DNA of 64,000 nt from contig JAQSWY010000007.1 in assembly GCA_029266425.1 (NCBI GenBank), positions 82,340-146,339 of the forward strand, read 5' to 3'. Shown in pieces: positions 36,324 to 44,530 of this stretch; position 1 is the first letter of the stretch; every line of letters begins with the position of its first letter. Both the position numbers and the translations under genes were made by a program. This DNA is from Xanthobacteraceae bacterium. Lineage in GTDB: Bacteria > Pseudomonadota > Alphaproteobacteria > Rhizobiales > Xanthobacteraceae. The notes below the pieces were generated by a model, which was given only the letters and a program-made list of their open reading frames with translations, was not told the origin of the DNA and ran no database searches.

Positions 36324-37397
36324 ATGACGAAACTGGGCCTTTTCAACCTCATGGGCCTCTATGACCGCAACACGTCGCCCGCCTCGGTGCTGCGCACCAC
36401 GGTCGACACGGTGAAGATGGCGGAGGATTTCGGCTTCGAGGTCGCCTGGTTCGCCGAGCACCACTTCACCAACCATTCGATCTGCCCGTCGTCGCTGGTG
36501 ATGGTGGCGCACTGCGCGGCCGAGACGAAGCATATCCGGCTCGGACCGGCAGTGCTCGCTTTGCCCTTCTACGAGCCGCTGCGGCTGGTGCAGGAGGCCG
36601 CCTTCGTCGACCTGCTCACTCACGGCCGGCTCATACTGGGCCTCGGCTGCGGCTACCAGCCTTATGAATTCGACCGCTTCCGCGTCGATCCGAACTATCG
36701 CTACCAGAAGATGCTGGAGACCTGGGACATACTGGAACAGGGCCTGACCAGCGGCGTGGTCGAGTATTCCGGCCAGTTCCACAACATCCCGCGCACCGAG
36801 CTCTCGATGCGCCCGTTCGGCCTGGCGATGCCGGAAGTGTTCGTGGCGAGCAGTCATCCGGATCTGGTGGCGCGCATGGCGAGCCGGGGGCACACGCCTT
36901 TCATGAGCTTCGGCCATCGCGGCCTGAAGGCGGCGCAGGCGTTTCGCCACGTTATCGCTGAGCGGTGGGAAGCCGGCGGCGGCGATCCGACCCGCATGCC
37001 GCTGGCGGTGCAGCGCTATGTCTATGTGACCGACGACGAGGGCGAAGCGCGCCATGCCGCACAGTGCGTACGCGATCTCGCGCGCGCCGCGGTGCCGCTG
37101 TCCACCGCCCAACCCAGCAAGGACGGCCCGTTCCTGCGGCTGATGCCGCTCAATGACGAACCGCCCCTGGACAATTTCCTCGACAATGCGGTGATCGGCT
37201 CGGCGGCGTACTGCGCCGAAAAGCTGGCCGAGGAGATGGACGCCCTGAAGCCGACGCATCTGTCCTGCTTCATGGGCTTTGCCGGCATCGGCCGTCGCGA
37301 GACCCTGGCCTCGCTGGAACGCTTCGGGTGTGATGTCATCCCGCAGCTCGAGGGCCGGATTGAACTGCGCGACACCAGCCTCCAGGATGCCGCATGA
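36324..37397 (+). CDS. Luciferase-like (LLM) flavin-dependent monooxygenase 2
   Basis: Second FMNH2-dependent monooxygenase of the locus, 357 residues, with MTKLGLFNLMGLYDRN, TVKMAEDFGFEVAWFAEHHF, IRLGPAVLALPFYEPLRLVQ, GRLILGLGCGYQPYEFDRF and HGRLILG. Start at 36324 (not the in-frame ATG at 36270) fits the conserved N-terminus and the purine-rich GGGAAG upstream. The LysR gene begins one base after its stop. Paralogous to the gene at 34191; the pair may attack successive substrates or stereoisomers. Confidence 0.87.
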   Translation: MTKLGLFNLMGLYDRNTSPASVLRTTVDTVKMAEDFGFEVAWFAEHHFTNHSICPSSLVMVAHCAAETKHIRLGPAVLALPFYEPLRLVQEAAFVDLLTHGRLILGLGCGYQPYEFDRFRVDPNYRYQKMLETWDILEQGLTSGVVEYSGQFHNIPRTELSMRPFGLAMPEVFVASSHPDLVARMASRGHTPFMSFGHRGLKAAQAFRHVIAERWEAGGGDPTRMPLAVQRYVYVTDDEGEARHAAQCVRDLARAAVPLSTAQPSKDGPFLRLMPLNDEPPLDNFLDNAVIGSAAYCAEKLAEEMDALKPTHLSCFMGFAGIGRRETLASLERFGCDVIPQLEGRIELRDTSLQDAA

Positions 37398-37398
37398 G

Positions 37399-38391
37399 AT
37401 GAGCAAGCTCCCGGACGAGAAACTCTTCAGCGACGCCAAAGCCCTTGTGGCCGATGCCGTTGCCCCGGGTATTCCCTCGTCCGAACTCCGTCCGCTCAGA
37501 CGGGCGGCGCGGCTGCCGCCGCTCAATCTGTTCCGGGTGTTCGACGCGGCCGCGCGGAACGGCAACTTCACCACCGCCGCCGAGGAGCTGTGCGTCACCC
37601 AATCGGCGGTGAGCCAGCAGATCCGGCAACTCGAGGAATTGCTCGAAGTACGGCTGTTCCGGCGCATGCCGCGGCGGGTCGAACTGACGCGCGAGGGCAC
37701 CGCGCTGGCCAATGCCGTCGGTGAATCAATGGCATTGCTGATGCGTGCCTGCGAGCGCATTGCCGACCCGAAGGCCCCCGTGGTGCTTTGCATCAACGCC
37801 CCGCCCGCCATCGCCTCACGCTGGTTGGTGTCGCGCCTCAAGCGCTTCATGCAGTTGCATCCGCAATTTAAGGTGACGCTGCTCGCCTCCAACGACCCGG
37901 TCGATTTCGACCGTCAGGACATCGATGTCGCCATACGCTGGGGATATGGCGAGTGGCCCAATGCGCGGATCGAGCTCCTGGCGCCCGATCGCCTGTTCCC
38001 GGTGTGCAGCCCGTCGTTGTTGCGCGAGGGGCCACCCTTGCTGGTGCCGAGCGACATCGTGCGGCACACCTCGCTGCAGGTGGTGAATGGCACCTTCTGG
38101 GGGGCATGGTTCGACGCTGCCGGTGCCAGCGGCATGACCTTCGACGAGACGCTTTATTTCAACGATGCCGGCCTGATGCTCGACGCCGCCGCCCAGGGCC
38201 AAGGCGTGGCGCTGGCGAACCGGCTGCTGGCGGAGAGCGACCTCAAGGCCGGACGGCTGGTACGGCCGTTCGATTTCGAGATCGAGACCGGCGCCGGCTT
38301 CCATGTGCTGACCAGCCCCGATTTCTCCGAAAAACCCGCCGTCGCCGAGTTCCGCCGCTGGATCGGCCTCGAAGGGCGGGAAAGCGCCTGA
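37399..38391 (+). CDS. LysR-family regulator (GcvA-like)
   Basis: Transcription regulator, 330 residues. The helix-turn-helix is offset by a 40-residue N-terminal extension: LPPLNLFRVFDAAARNGNFTTAAEEL, then CVTQSAVSQQIRQLEELL and RLFRRMPRRVELTREG. The effector domain has FDRQDIDVAIRWGYGEWP, typical of the GcvA/AmpR group. It follows LLM2 without a gap, so it is probably autoregulated from the promoter region at 36041-36323 and controls both transcripts there. Confidence 0.9.
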   Translation: MSKLPDEKLFSDAKALVADAVAPGIPSSELRPLRRAARLPPLNLFRVFDAAARNGNFTTAAEELCVTQSAVSQQIRQLEELLEVRLFRRMPRRVELTREGTALANAVGESMALLMRACERIADPKAPVVLCINAPPAIASRWLVSRLKRFMQLHPQFKVTLLASNDPVDFDRQDIDVAIRWGYGEWPNARIELLAPDRLFPVCSPSLLREGPPLLVPSDIVRHTSLQVVNGTFWGAWFDAAGASGMTFDETLYFNDAGLMLDAAAQGQGVALANRLLAESDLKAGRLVRPFDFEIETGAGFHVLTSPDFSEKPAVAEFRRWIGLEGRESA

Positions 38392-38442
38392 GACGCACCT
38401 GCCGCCTTCCCCTCCCTGCCCGCTTTCATCAGGAGTTCAATC

Positions 38443-39234
38443 ATGTTGCGCCTAGGTTTCGTGGGCACGGGTACGCTCGCGAGTGCGGTGATCGACGGCC
38501 TTCAGGAAACCCATGGCGATCGCTGCCGGATTCTGGTGTCGCCGCGTTCAGAGGAAACCTCGCGGGCGCTCGCCGCGCGTTACCCGAATGTCGAGCGCGC
38601 CGAGAGCAACGCGGCGGTGGTCGAGGGCAGCGACGTGGTGTTCCTCGGCGTGCGGCCCAACCAGCTTGACGAAGGCGCAGCCGACCTTCCCTTCCGGGCC
38701 GACCAGACGGTCGTCAGCTTCCTCGCCGGCGTGCCGCATGCGCTGGTGAGCGAAAAGGTTCGCCCGGCGACCCGGGTGGTACGTGTCAATCCGCTGCCGC
38801 CGATCCGCCTGCGCAAGGGCCCGGTAGTGATCTACCCGGCCAATCCGATCGTGGAGGATCTGTTCGGCGGGCTCGGCGACCTCATCGTCGCGGATAAGGA
38901 GAGCGATCTCACGGCGATCGCCAATGGCAGCGCGATGATGTCCTCGCACTACGCGCTGCAGAACCGCATCATCGAATGGCTGGTGTCGCGTGACATGGCG
39001 CGCCGAACCGCGACGCTCTATGTGCGCTCGATGTTCGACGGCCTCGCCGCAGTCGGCCTCGACGCCTTCGCCAAGGGCGAGGCAGTCGATCCCGCCCATC
39101 ACGAGACCAAGGGCGGGCTGAACGAGCGCGGACGGCGCCATCTCGGCGAGACCGGCTGGTTCGACGAGATCGGGCGCGCCCTCGATATCATCGAGGCGCA
39201 TTCGCCGAGCGCGAGTCCGAAGGATCGGCCTTGA
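38443..39234 (+). CDS. ProC-like NAD(P)-binding oxidoreductase
   Basis: Protein of 263 residues resembling pyrroline-5-carboxylate reductase: GFVGTGTLASAVIDGL nucleotide motif, SPRSEETSRALAARYPNV, VFLGVRPNQLDE, VSFLAGVPHALVSEKV and VVRVNPLPPIRLRKGP. The C-terminal dimer domain has HHETKGGLNERGRRHL, close to the T-x-G-G-x-T/N-x-x-G ProC pattern. Whether it acts in proline synthesis or in the pathway encoded here is unknown; position 51 bases after the LysR gene favours the latter. Confidence 0.75.
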   Translation: MLRLGFVGTGTLASAVIDGLQETHGDRCRILVSPRSEETSRALAARYPNVERAESNAAVVEGSDVVFLGVRPNQLDEGAADLPFRADQTVVSFLAGVPHALVSEKVRPATRVVRVNPLPPIRLRKGPVVIYPANPIVEDLFGGLGDLIVADKESDLTAIANGSAMMSSHYALQNRIIEWLVSRDMARRTATLYVRSMFDGLAAVGLDAFAKGEAVDPAHHETKGGLNERGRRHLGETGWFDEIGRALDIIEAHSPSASPKDRP

Positions 39235-39254
39235 TCGAACGCTCTCCTCACAAA

Positions 39255-39340
39255 CGTCATCCCCGGCCTTGTGCCGGGGATCTCGATTACTGACCGCGAA
39301 TCAGAGGCCGAGATGGCCGGGACAAGCCCGGCCATGACGA
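39255..39340. repeat. REP-like repeat pair
   Basis: Two hairpins in inverted orientation: ATCCCCGGC-CTTGT-GCCGGGGAT at 39259-39281 and ATGGCCGGG-ACAAG-CCCGGCCAT at 39313-39335, both perfect 9-bp stems. The loops CTTGT and ACAAG are complementary, and the block begins CGTCAT and ends ATGACG. Placed between the convergent stops of the ProC-like gene and the sigma-54 activator, so it may serve both as terminator. Confidence 0.7.
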
Positions 39341-39388
39341 GCGGAAACGGACCACACTTCCTGCCATCGGTGCATTCTAAGCGAGACA

Positions 39389-41296
39389 CTATGGACCAGA
39401 CCTGACGGCGTTTGGGGATTGCTCCACCCCCTCCTCCGCGAGCCGTCGATAGATCGTGCTGCGATGTACCCGCAGCCTCCGGGCGGCACGCGAGACATTG
39501 CCCTGGCACTCATCCAATGCGGCGCGGATCGCAGCATTGGTGATGGAATCGAGATCCTTCGTCGGCGTCGCCGCGTCAGTGCCAAGGGCGACGTCAGCGC
39601 TCGGGGCCGCATCGCGCAACTCGGGCGGCAAAGCGTCGCGGCCGATGGGCCGGCCGGGTTCGGCCAGCGCGGCGAGTGCCCTCAGGGTGCCGGTGAGCTG
39701 GCGGAAATTTCCCGGCCAATCATAGAAGGCCAGTTGCGCCTCGCACTCCGGCGTCAGCGTCACCCCGAGTTCCTCCGCCTTGAGCCGGCGCCACAGGCCG
39801 CGGACCAGGGCCGCCCGATCCGGCAATCGGCGTAGCGGCGGCAGCTCGACCGTGTATTGCGCGATTCGGAAATAGAGATCCTCGCGGAACTTCCCCTCCG
39901 TGACCGACCGGCGCAGGTCGCGATGGGTGGCGCAGATCACCGCGAAATCCACCGGAACCGCACGGCCGCCCCCGAGCGGCGCGACGGTGCGGTCCTGCAG
40001 GACCCGCAAGAGCCGCGATTGCAGCAGCAGCGGCATGTCGCCGATCTCGTCGAGGAACAGCACCCCGCCTTCGGCCTCGCGCAGCAGCCCCTTGGCGCCG
40101 CGACGGCGCGCCCCGGTGAAGGCGCCCTCCTCATAGCCGAACAGCTCGGCCTCGATCAGTCCTTCGGGAAGCGCGGCGCAGTTCACCGCGACGAAGGGCG
40201 CTGACCCACGGGCGCTCGCCGCGTGGGACGCACGGGCGAAGATCTCCTTGCCGGTGCCGGTCTCCCCCTGCAGCAGCACCGGGATCTCGGCATCGACAAG
40301 GCGGACGGCGCGGGCAAGCGCCGTCTTCGTCGTCGCGTCGAAGATCGGCTCGGACGCCGCTGGCGGCTGGTGCCCGGAATGCGGGCGGGCCACGGCGAGT
40401 CGGGCAGGCCGAGACTGGGCGGGCCGGCGCTCGCCGTGCAGCAGCGCCCCGTCCCGTGCCCGCAGATAGCCGGAGCTCGCCTGCCGGGCGAAGGTGGTCT
40501 CGAACAGGTCCTCGAAGCTGCGCTCGCCGAGCGCTCGCCAGTCGAGCCCGAGCTGGTCGAGGCCATGGCGGTTGGCCGCGACCAGGCGATGATCGGCGAA
40601 GACCAGCAGGCCCTCGCGCGCGGTGCCCAGCAGCGCCGGGTCGCGATGGATCCGCACCACCTCATGGTCCTCGAAGCCGTGCTCGAACAGCCGGTGCTCG
40701 ATCTGGTCGGCGGCGAGGCGGACGAGGCCAAGGGCGTGGCGGTGATCGCCGGCGGCATGGCCGGACAAATCGAGCGCCCCGACCAGCGCGCCGCGCGGAT
40801 CGAGGATCGGCATCGCGGCGCAGCTCAGTATCCGGTGCATCTCGAAGAAATGCTCGGCGCCGTGGACCGCGATCGGCCGGCGCTCGACCAGAGCGGTGCC
40901 GATGGCGTTGGTGCCGGTCGCCGCCTCGCTCCAGTGCACGCCGGGCCTGAGCGCCACGCGCGCGGCGTGCTCGGCGAAATCGACACTGCCGACGGTGTCG
41001 ATCACCAGCCCGTCGGCGTCGGTCAGGATGACGATGCTCTCGGTCGCCTGGGCATCGGCATGGAGCGCCTCGATCTCCGGCCGGCAGATCCGCCGCAGCG
41101 CCTCGCAGCGCTCCCGCAGTTCGCGCATCTCCGGCGCCGTCATCGGCTCGATCCGCGGCCGGGCCTGCATCTCCAGCCCCAGCGTGGCGCAGCGCTCCCA
41201 CGACCGCAGGATCGGCGGAGGAACGAGGTCGCCCGAGGGCACGCCGCCCTCGATGAAATGCCGCCGCGCGGCCTGGACCGTCTGCGCTGTCGCCAT
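39389..41296 (-). CDS. Sigma-54-dependent activator of the AcoR family
   Basis: Enhancer-binding protein, 635 residues. N-terminal GAF-type sensor region (residues about 60-210, with [20 protein letters not shown] and [19 protein letters not shown], split), central AAA+ domain with GETGTGKE at 344-351 and the sigma-54 contact loop GAFTGA at 391-396, and a C-terminal Fis-type helix-turn-helix ([20 protein letters not shown]). Start at 41296 is set by GGGAGAAG. It is divergent from the aldehyde dehydrogenase gene, whose promoter is of the sigma-54 type, and probably activates it. Confidence 0.92.
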   Translation of the reverse strand: MATAQTVQAARRHFIEGGVPSGDLVPPPILRSWERCATLGLEMQARPRIEPMTAPEMRELRERCEALRRICRPEIEALHADAQATESIVILTDADGLVIDTVGSVDFAEHAARVALRPGVHWSEAATGTNAIGTALVERRPIAVHGAEHFFEMHRILSCAAMPILDPRGALVGALDLSGHAAGDHRHALGLVRLAADQIEHRLFEHGFEDHEVVRIHRDPALLGTAREGLLVFADHRLVAANRHGLDQLGLDWRALGERSFEDLFETTFARQASSGYLRARDGALLHGERRPAQSRPARLAVARPHSGHQPPAASEPIFDATTKTALARAVRLVDAEIPVLLQGETGTGKEIFARASHAASARGSAPFVAVNCAALPEGLIEAELFGYEEGAFTGARRRGAKGLLREAEGGVLFLDEIGDMPLLLQSRLLRVLQDRTVAPLGGGRAVPVDFAVICATHRDLRRSVTEGKFREDLYFRIAQYTVELPPLRRLPDRAALVRGLWRRLKAEELGVTLTPECEAQLAFYDWPGNFRQLTGTLRALAALAEPGRPIGRDALPPELRDAAPSADVALGTDAATPTKDLDSITNAAIRAALDECQGNVSRAARRLRVHRSTIYRRLAEEGVEQSPNAVRSGP

Positions 41297-41310
41297 GGGC
41301 TTCTCCCGGA

Positions 41311-41329
41311 GTGTCGCATTCTGCGACAC
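41311..41329. promoter_or_regulatory. Enhancer palindrome for the AcoR-like activator
   Basis: GTGTCGCA-TTC-TGCGACAC is a perfect 8-bp inverted repeat, 138 bases upstream of the sigma-54 promoter at 41467 and 15 bases upstream of the activator's own start codon. The position fits an upstream activating sequence for the dehydrogenase gene and possible autorepression of the activator. Confidence 0.65.
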
Positions 41330-41466
41330 CTGTCGTTCTTGGTGTTGCCCCATCATACACGCTGGCGGCCCGGGCCCCGAGGCGCTCTGGCCACCGCAAT
41401 CGGCGCCTCTTGCGATCAGCCCGTCATTTCAGAGGCTTAGATATAGCGCGACCATGCCTCCGGGGC

Positions 41467-41482
41467 TGGTACGGGCGGTGCA
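41467..41482 (+). promoter_or_regulatory. Sigma-54 (-24/-12) promoter of the aldehyde dehydrogenase gene
   Basis: TGGTACGGGCGGTGCA matches the consensus TGGCACG-N4-TTGCA at GG (-24) and GC (-12) with correct 10-base spacing; two consensus positions differ. Transcription would start near 41494 and give a short leader with AAAAGGAGGAG before the ATG at 41517. Confidence 0.75.
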
Positions 41483-41516
41483 AGGAAGGGGCATCCATAA
41501 CAAAAGGAGGAGCCCC

Positions 41517-43037
41517 ATGAACGAGATCACCCCGCTGGCGCGTCTGACGCACTCACCGTTCCAGAGCCGCTATGCCAATTTCATCGGCGGCCGCTGGGTC
41601 GAGCCTCTCGAGGGCCGGTACTTCGACAATACCTCGCCGATCCACGGACGCTCGATCTGCGAGATCCCGCGATCGAGCGCCGCCGACATCGACCGTGCGC
41701 TCGATGCCGCCCATGCCGCCAAGGACGCCTGGGGCCGCACCTCGGTCGCCGAGCGGGCGCGCATCCTCAACGCCATCGCCGACCGGATGGAAGCCAATCT
41801 CGACACGCTGGCGCTGGCGGAGACCTGGGACAACGGCAAGCCGATCCGGGAGACGCGGGCCGCTGACATTCCCCTCGCCATCGACCATTTTCGCTACTTC
41901 GCCGGCTGCATCCGAGGGCAGGAAGGCACGATCGGCGAGATCGATGCCGACACCGTCGCCTATCATTTCCACGAGCCGCTCGGCGTGGTCGGCCAGATCA
42001 TTCCGTGGAACTTCCCGATCCTGATGGCGACGTGGAAGCTCGCTCCGGCGCTCGCCGCCGGCAATTGCGTCGTGCTGAAGCCGGCGGAGCAGACCCCGGC
42101 CTCCATCCTGGTCTGGGCGGAACTGATCGGCGACCTCTTGCCGCCCGGCGTGCTGAACATCGTCAACGGCTTCGGCCTCGAGGCCGGCAAGCCGCTGGCG
42201 TCGAGTTCGCGTATCGCCAAGATCGCCTTCACCGGCGAGACCACGACCGGCCGGCTGATCATGCAGTACGCCAGCCAGAACCTGATCCCGGTGACGCTGG
42301 AACTCGGCGGCAAGTCGCCGAACATCTTCTTCGCCGATGTCTGCGCCGAGGATGACGATTTCCTCGACAAGGCGGTCGAAGGCTTCGTCATGTTCGCGCT
42401 GAACCAGGGCGAGGTCTGCACCTGCCCGAGCCGGGCGCTGATCCAGGAATCGATCTATGACCGGTTCATGGAGAAGGCGCTGGCCCGCGTCGCCGCGATC
42501 CGCCAGGGCAGTCCGCTCGACCCCGCGACGATGATCGGCGCCCAGGCGTCGAGCGAGCAGCTCGAGAAGATCCTCAGCTACATCGATATCGGCCGGCAGG
42601 AAGGCGCCGAGGTTCTGGCCGGCGGCGGACGCAATGTCCTGCCGGGCGAACTGGCCGATGGGTATTATGTGCAGCCGACGGTATTCCGCGGCCACAACCG
42701 CATGCGCATCTTCCAGGAAGAAATCTTCGGCCCGGTGGTCTCGGTCACCACCTTCAAGACCGACGAGGAGGCCCTCTCGATCGCCAACGATACCTTGTAT
42801 GGCCTCGGCGCCGGGGTGTGGACCCGCGACGGCGGCCGCGCCTACCGGTTCGGCCGGGCGATCCAGGCCGGCCGGGTGTGGACCAATTGCTATCATGCCT
42901 ATCCGGCCCATGCCGCCTTCGGCGGCTACAAGCAGTCCGGAATCGGACGCGAGACCCATCGGATGATGCTCGACCACTATCAGCAGACCAAGAACCTGCT
43001 GGTGAGCTACAGCCCGAAGGCGCTCGGCTTCTTCTGA
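41517..43037 (+). CDS. aldB: NAD-dependent aldehyde dehydrogenase, acetaldehyde type (AldB/ExaC/AcoD)
   Basis: Oxidises acetaldehyde or similar short aldehydes, 506 residues, cytoplasmic. [11 protein letters not shown] start, [29 protein letters not shown] with general base E262, [11 protein letters not shown] with catalytic C301, and [14 protein letters not shown] near the end. These motifs define the AldB/ExaC group linked to acetoin and ethanol use. Start follows an excellent GGAGGAG site. It is not the 2-oxoglutarate semialdehyde dehydrogenase needed by the arabinose pathway. Controlled by the sigma-54 elements upstream. Confidence 0.93.
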   Translation: MNEITPLARLTHSPFQSRYANFIGGRWVEPLEGRYFDNTSPIHGRSICEIPRSSAADIDRALDAAHAAKDAWGRTSVAERARILNAIADRMEANLDTLALAETWDNGKPIRETRAADIPLAIDHFRYFAGCIRGQEGTIGEIDADTVAYHFHEPLGVVGQIIPWNFPILMATWKLAPALAAGNCVVLKPAEQTPASILVWAELIGDLLPPGVLNIVNGFGLEAGKPLASSSRIAKIAFTGETTTGRLIMQYASQNLIPVTLELGGKSPNIFFADVCAEDDDFLDKAVEGFVMFALNQGEVCTCPSRALIQESIYDRFMEKALARVAAIRQGSPLDPATMIGAQASSEQLEKILSYIDIGRQEGAEVLAGGGRNVLPGELADGYYVQPTVFRGHNRMRIFQEEIFGPVVSVTTFKTDEEALSIANDTLYGLGAGVWTRDGGRAYRFGRAIQAGRVWTNCYHAYPAHAAFGGYKQSGIGRETHRMMLDHYQQTKNLLVSYSPKALGFF

Positions 43038-43041
43038 GTCT

Positions 43042-43078
43042 GCTCGAGGCGCCCCGGGATCCCCGGGGCGCCTCGAGC
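43042..43078 (+). terminator. Perfect 17-bp hairpin after aldB
   Basis: GCTCGAGGCGCCCCGGG at 43042-43058 pairs without mismatch with 43062-43078, leaving a 3-base loop ATC. It starts five bases after the aldB stop. No T-run follows, so it may be a terminator, a stabilising 3' hairpin, or part of the adjacent repeat. Confidence 0.6.
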
Positions 43079-43179
43079 ACGATCTGCAAAAGTTGGAAGA
43101 CTTTTGCGACGAGATCATGCTGCACGTATTGAAGTTTGAGCACTATCGCTCGGATGATTCCATCCGAGCGATAGTGCTC
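43076..43179. repeat. Dispersed palindromic element with 19-bp perfect hairpin
   Basis: Begins GAGCACGATCTGCAAAAGT, with GCAAAAGT (43086-43093) pairing with ACTTTTGC (43100-43107) and then GATCATGC. The second hairpin at 43138-43179 has a perfect 19-bp stem (GAGCACTATCGCTCGGATG) and loop ATTC. The GAGCA-GATC ... GATCATGC layout resembles repeats I know from rhizobial genomes, and related forms occur here at 48077, 51980 and 58094. It fills the aldB-DUF779 gap. Confidence 0.65.
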
Positions 43180-43195
43180 GCACCGGAGAGCACCG

Positions 43196-43570
43196 ATGTC
43201 CGACCACGAGGTGATCCGCGTCGTCGCGACGGCGGCGGCGCTCGAGCTGATCGAGCGTCTGCGCGCTTTGCACGGCCCGATCCTGTTCCATCAATCCGGC
43301 GGCTGCTGCGACGGCTCCTCGCCCATGTGCTACCCCGCCGGCGAGTTCCTGATCGGCGACGCCGACGTGCGACTCGGCGAGATCGGGGCAGCGCCTTTCT
43401 ACATCAGCCGGCCGCAGTACGAATATTGGCGCCACACCCAGCTCATCATCGACGTGGTGCCGGGACGCGGGGGCATGTTCTCGCTGGAGAACGGCCACGA
43501 TCTGCGCTTCCTCACGCGCTCGCGGCTGTTCACCGACGAGGAACAGGCCCGGCTCGACGGCGTATCCTGA
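43196..43570 (+). CDS. DUF779 protein, aldehyde-dehydrogenase companion
   Basis: Protein of 124 residues with no known activity. The central FHQSGGCCDGSSPMCYP carries three Cys and one His close together, which suggests a metal or redox site; YISRPQYEYWRHTQL and GRGGMFSLENG follow. DUF779 genes are very often next to aldB-type dehydrogenases, as here. Ribosome site GGAGAG eight bases before ATG. Separated from aldB by two strong hairpins, so it is either made at a lower level or from its own promoter. Confidence 0.85.
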   Translation: MSDHEVIRVVATAAALELIERLRALHGPILFHQSGGCCDGSSPMCYPAGEFLIGDADVRLGEIGAAPFYISRPQYEYWRHTQLIIDVVPGRGGMFSLENGHDLRFLTRSRLFTDEEQARLDGVS

Positions 43571-43589
43571 CCGGGAGCGCGGGGCAGCG

Positions 43590-44291
43590 CTATGGCGTCG
43601 CCTGCACCAGGGTGCCGGAAATCAGGATCGGCCCGGTCGGCAGGCCGGATGGCGAACCGCCGGTCGGCTCCAGGGTGACGGCGAGGGTCGATTGGCGGAC
43701 GAGATCCGGAGACAGATCGCCGAGCCGTGACGGCTCGACGGTGAACGCCGCGTTCTGCACCACGCCGAGCGAACGGGCGCGCGCAGCTGCTCGTTCACCA
43801 GCCACAGCTCATAGGACTTGTCGGTTGTCTGCGGTGCCGCGACCGGCCTGATCCAGGGACCGTGCCGCGATGTCCACGGAGACGATGAAGGCCGGCGAGG
43901 CGGCATCCTTCTGCAACACCGCCACGAAATTCGGCGCCGGCCTCCATGCCCGCAGGCCGTCCGCGACGATCAAGGCGGCAAGAGTCGCGGCAAGGGCGGC
44001 GGCACCGAACGCCGCGATCCGCCATCCGCGCAGTCGGCGATGAAGGCCAACGATCCCCTCGCGCCCTCCCCCGTCGATCCTGCGCATGATCGCCTCGATC
44101 AGATGATCGGGCGGCGCGACCGGCGCGATCGCCTCCAGCAAGGGTGCAAATCGCGCTTCCCAGGCCGCGATCGCCGCATCGAGATCGGGCTCGCGCCGAC
44201 GGCGTGCCGCCACGGCCGCTCGCTCCGCAGGATCGAGGGTGCCGAGGAGATACTCGCCGGCAAGACCGTCAATATCGTCGAGTTCAGCCAT
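43590..44291 (-). pseudogene. Anti-sigma factor (RskA type) with two compensating frameshifts
   Basis: N-terminal part (44291 down to about 43860) reads MAELDDIDGLAGEYLLGTL, the RskA zinc-finger-like domain, and a membrane helix AAFGAAALAATLAALIVADG. Near 43855 the frame slips: the conserved RPVAAPQTTDKSYELWLV continues in another frame. Near 43772 a second slip restores the first frame, which ends SLGVVQNAAF through LEPTGGSPSGLPTGPIL to the stop at 43590. Read straight, it stops at 43809. Restored length would be 233 residues, normal for RskA. One base gained and one lost. Confidence 0.8.
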
Positions 44292-44350
44292 CGCTCAGGC
44301 ATTCCCTGAGTTGGGCGAGGCCGCGATGCAGGAGCGTCTTCACCGTCGGC
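44284..44350 (-). pseudogene. C-terminal remnant of an ECF sigma factor (SigK-like)
   Basis: Only the last 20 or so codons remain: TVKTLLHRGLAQLRECLSDG then stop, which is the end of sigma region 4.2 in SigK-type ECF factors (usual form VPLGTVKTWLRRGLAQLR). The stop overlaps the anti-sigma start by eight bases, the normal arrangement for a sigma/anti-sigma pair. Upstream on the minus strand the sequence changes abruptly to antisense of a molybdopterin oxidoreductase fragment, so about 150 N-terminal codons are missing. Confidence 0.7.
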
Positions 44351-44383
44351 ACCGGACGCTCGAAGCTGGGAAACCCGTAGCCG

Positions 44384-44530
44384 CGCGGCAGCACTTGCCC
44401 CATGAAGCTGCGCGTCCCGACCAAGCTCGGCTTCAAGAATCCGAAGCACTTCGGCGAGGTCGAGATCGGCAACGACTATACCGGCGGGACGTGGGAAGCC
44501 GTCGGCTATAATTGGTTCAGCGGACTATAG
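44384..44530 (+). pseudogene. C-terminal remnant of a sulfite-oxidase-like molybdopterin oxidoreductase
   Basis: Reading from about 44384 gives MKLRVPTKLGFKNPKHFGE (from 44402) and then NDYTGGTWEAVGYNWFSGL before the stop at 44528. The pattern PTKLGFKNPK...NDYxGGxWExxGYNWFSGL is the C-terminus that I associate with oxidoreductase molybdopterin-binding (YedY/SorA-like) proteins. A stop at 44378 and the sigma remnant immediately upstream show that the rest is gone. With the sigma fragment it marks a deletion that removed the 5' ends of two divergent genes. Confidence 0.6.

Noticed and set aside
40896..41516. Apparent 207-residue N-terminal extension of the aldehyde dehydrogenase
   Set aside because: It is antisense to the activator gene and crosses the promoter; GGAGGAG precedes the ATG at 41517.
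41517..43037. Aldehyde dehydrogenase as the missing 2-oxoglutarate semialdehyde dehydrogenase of the arabinose pathway
   Set aside because: Motifs, sigma-54 control and the DUF779 partner fit the acetaldehyde (AldB/ExaC) group.
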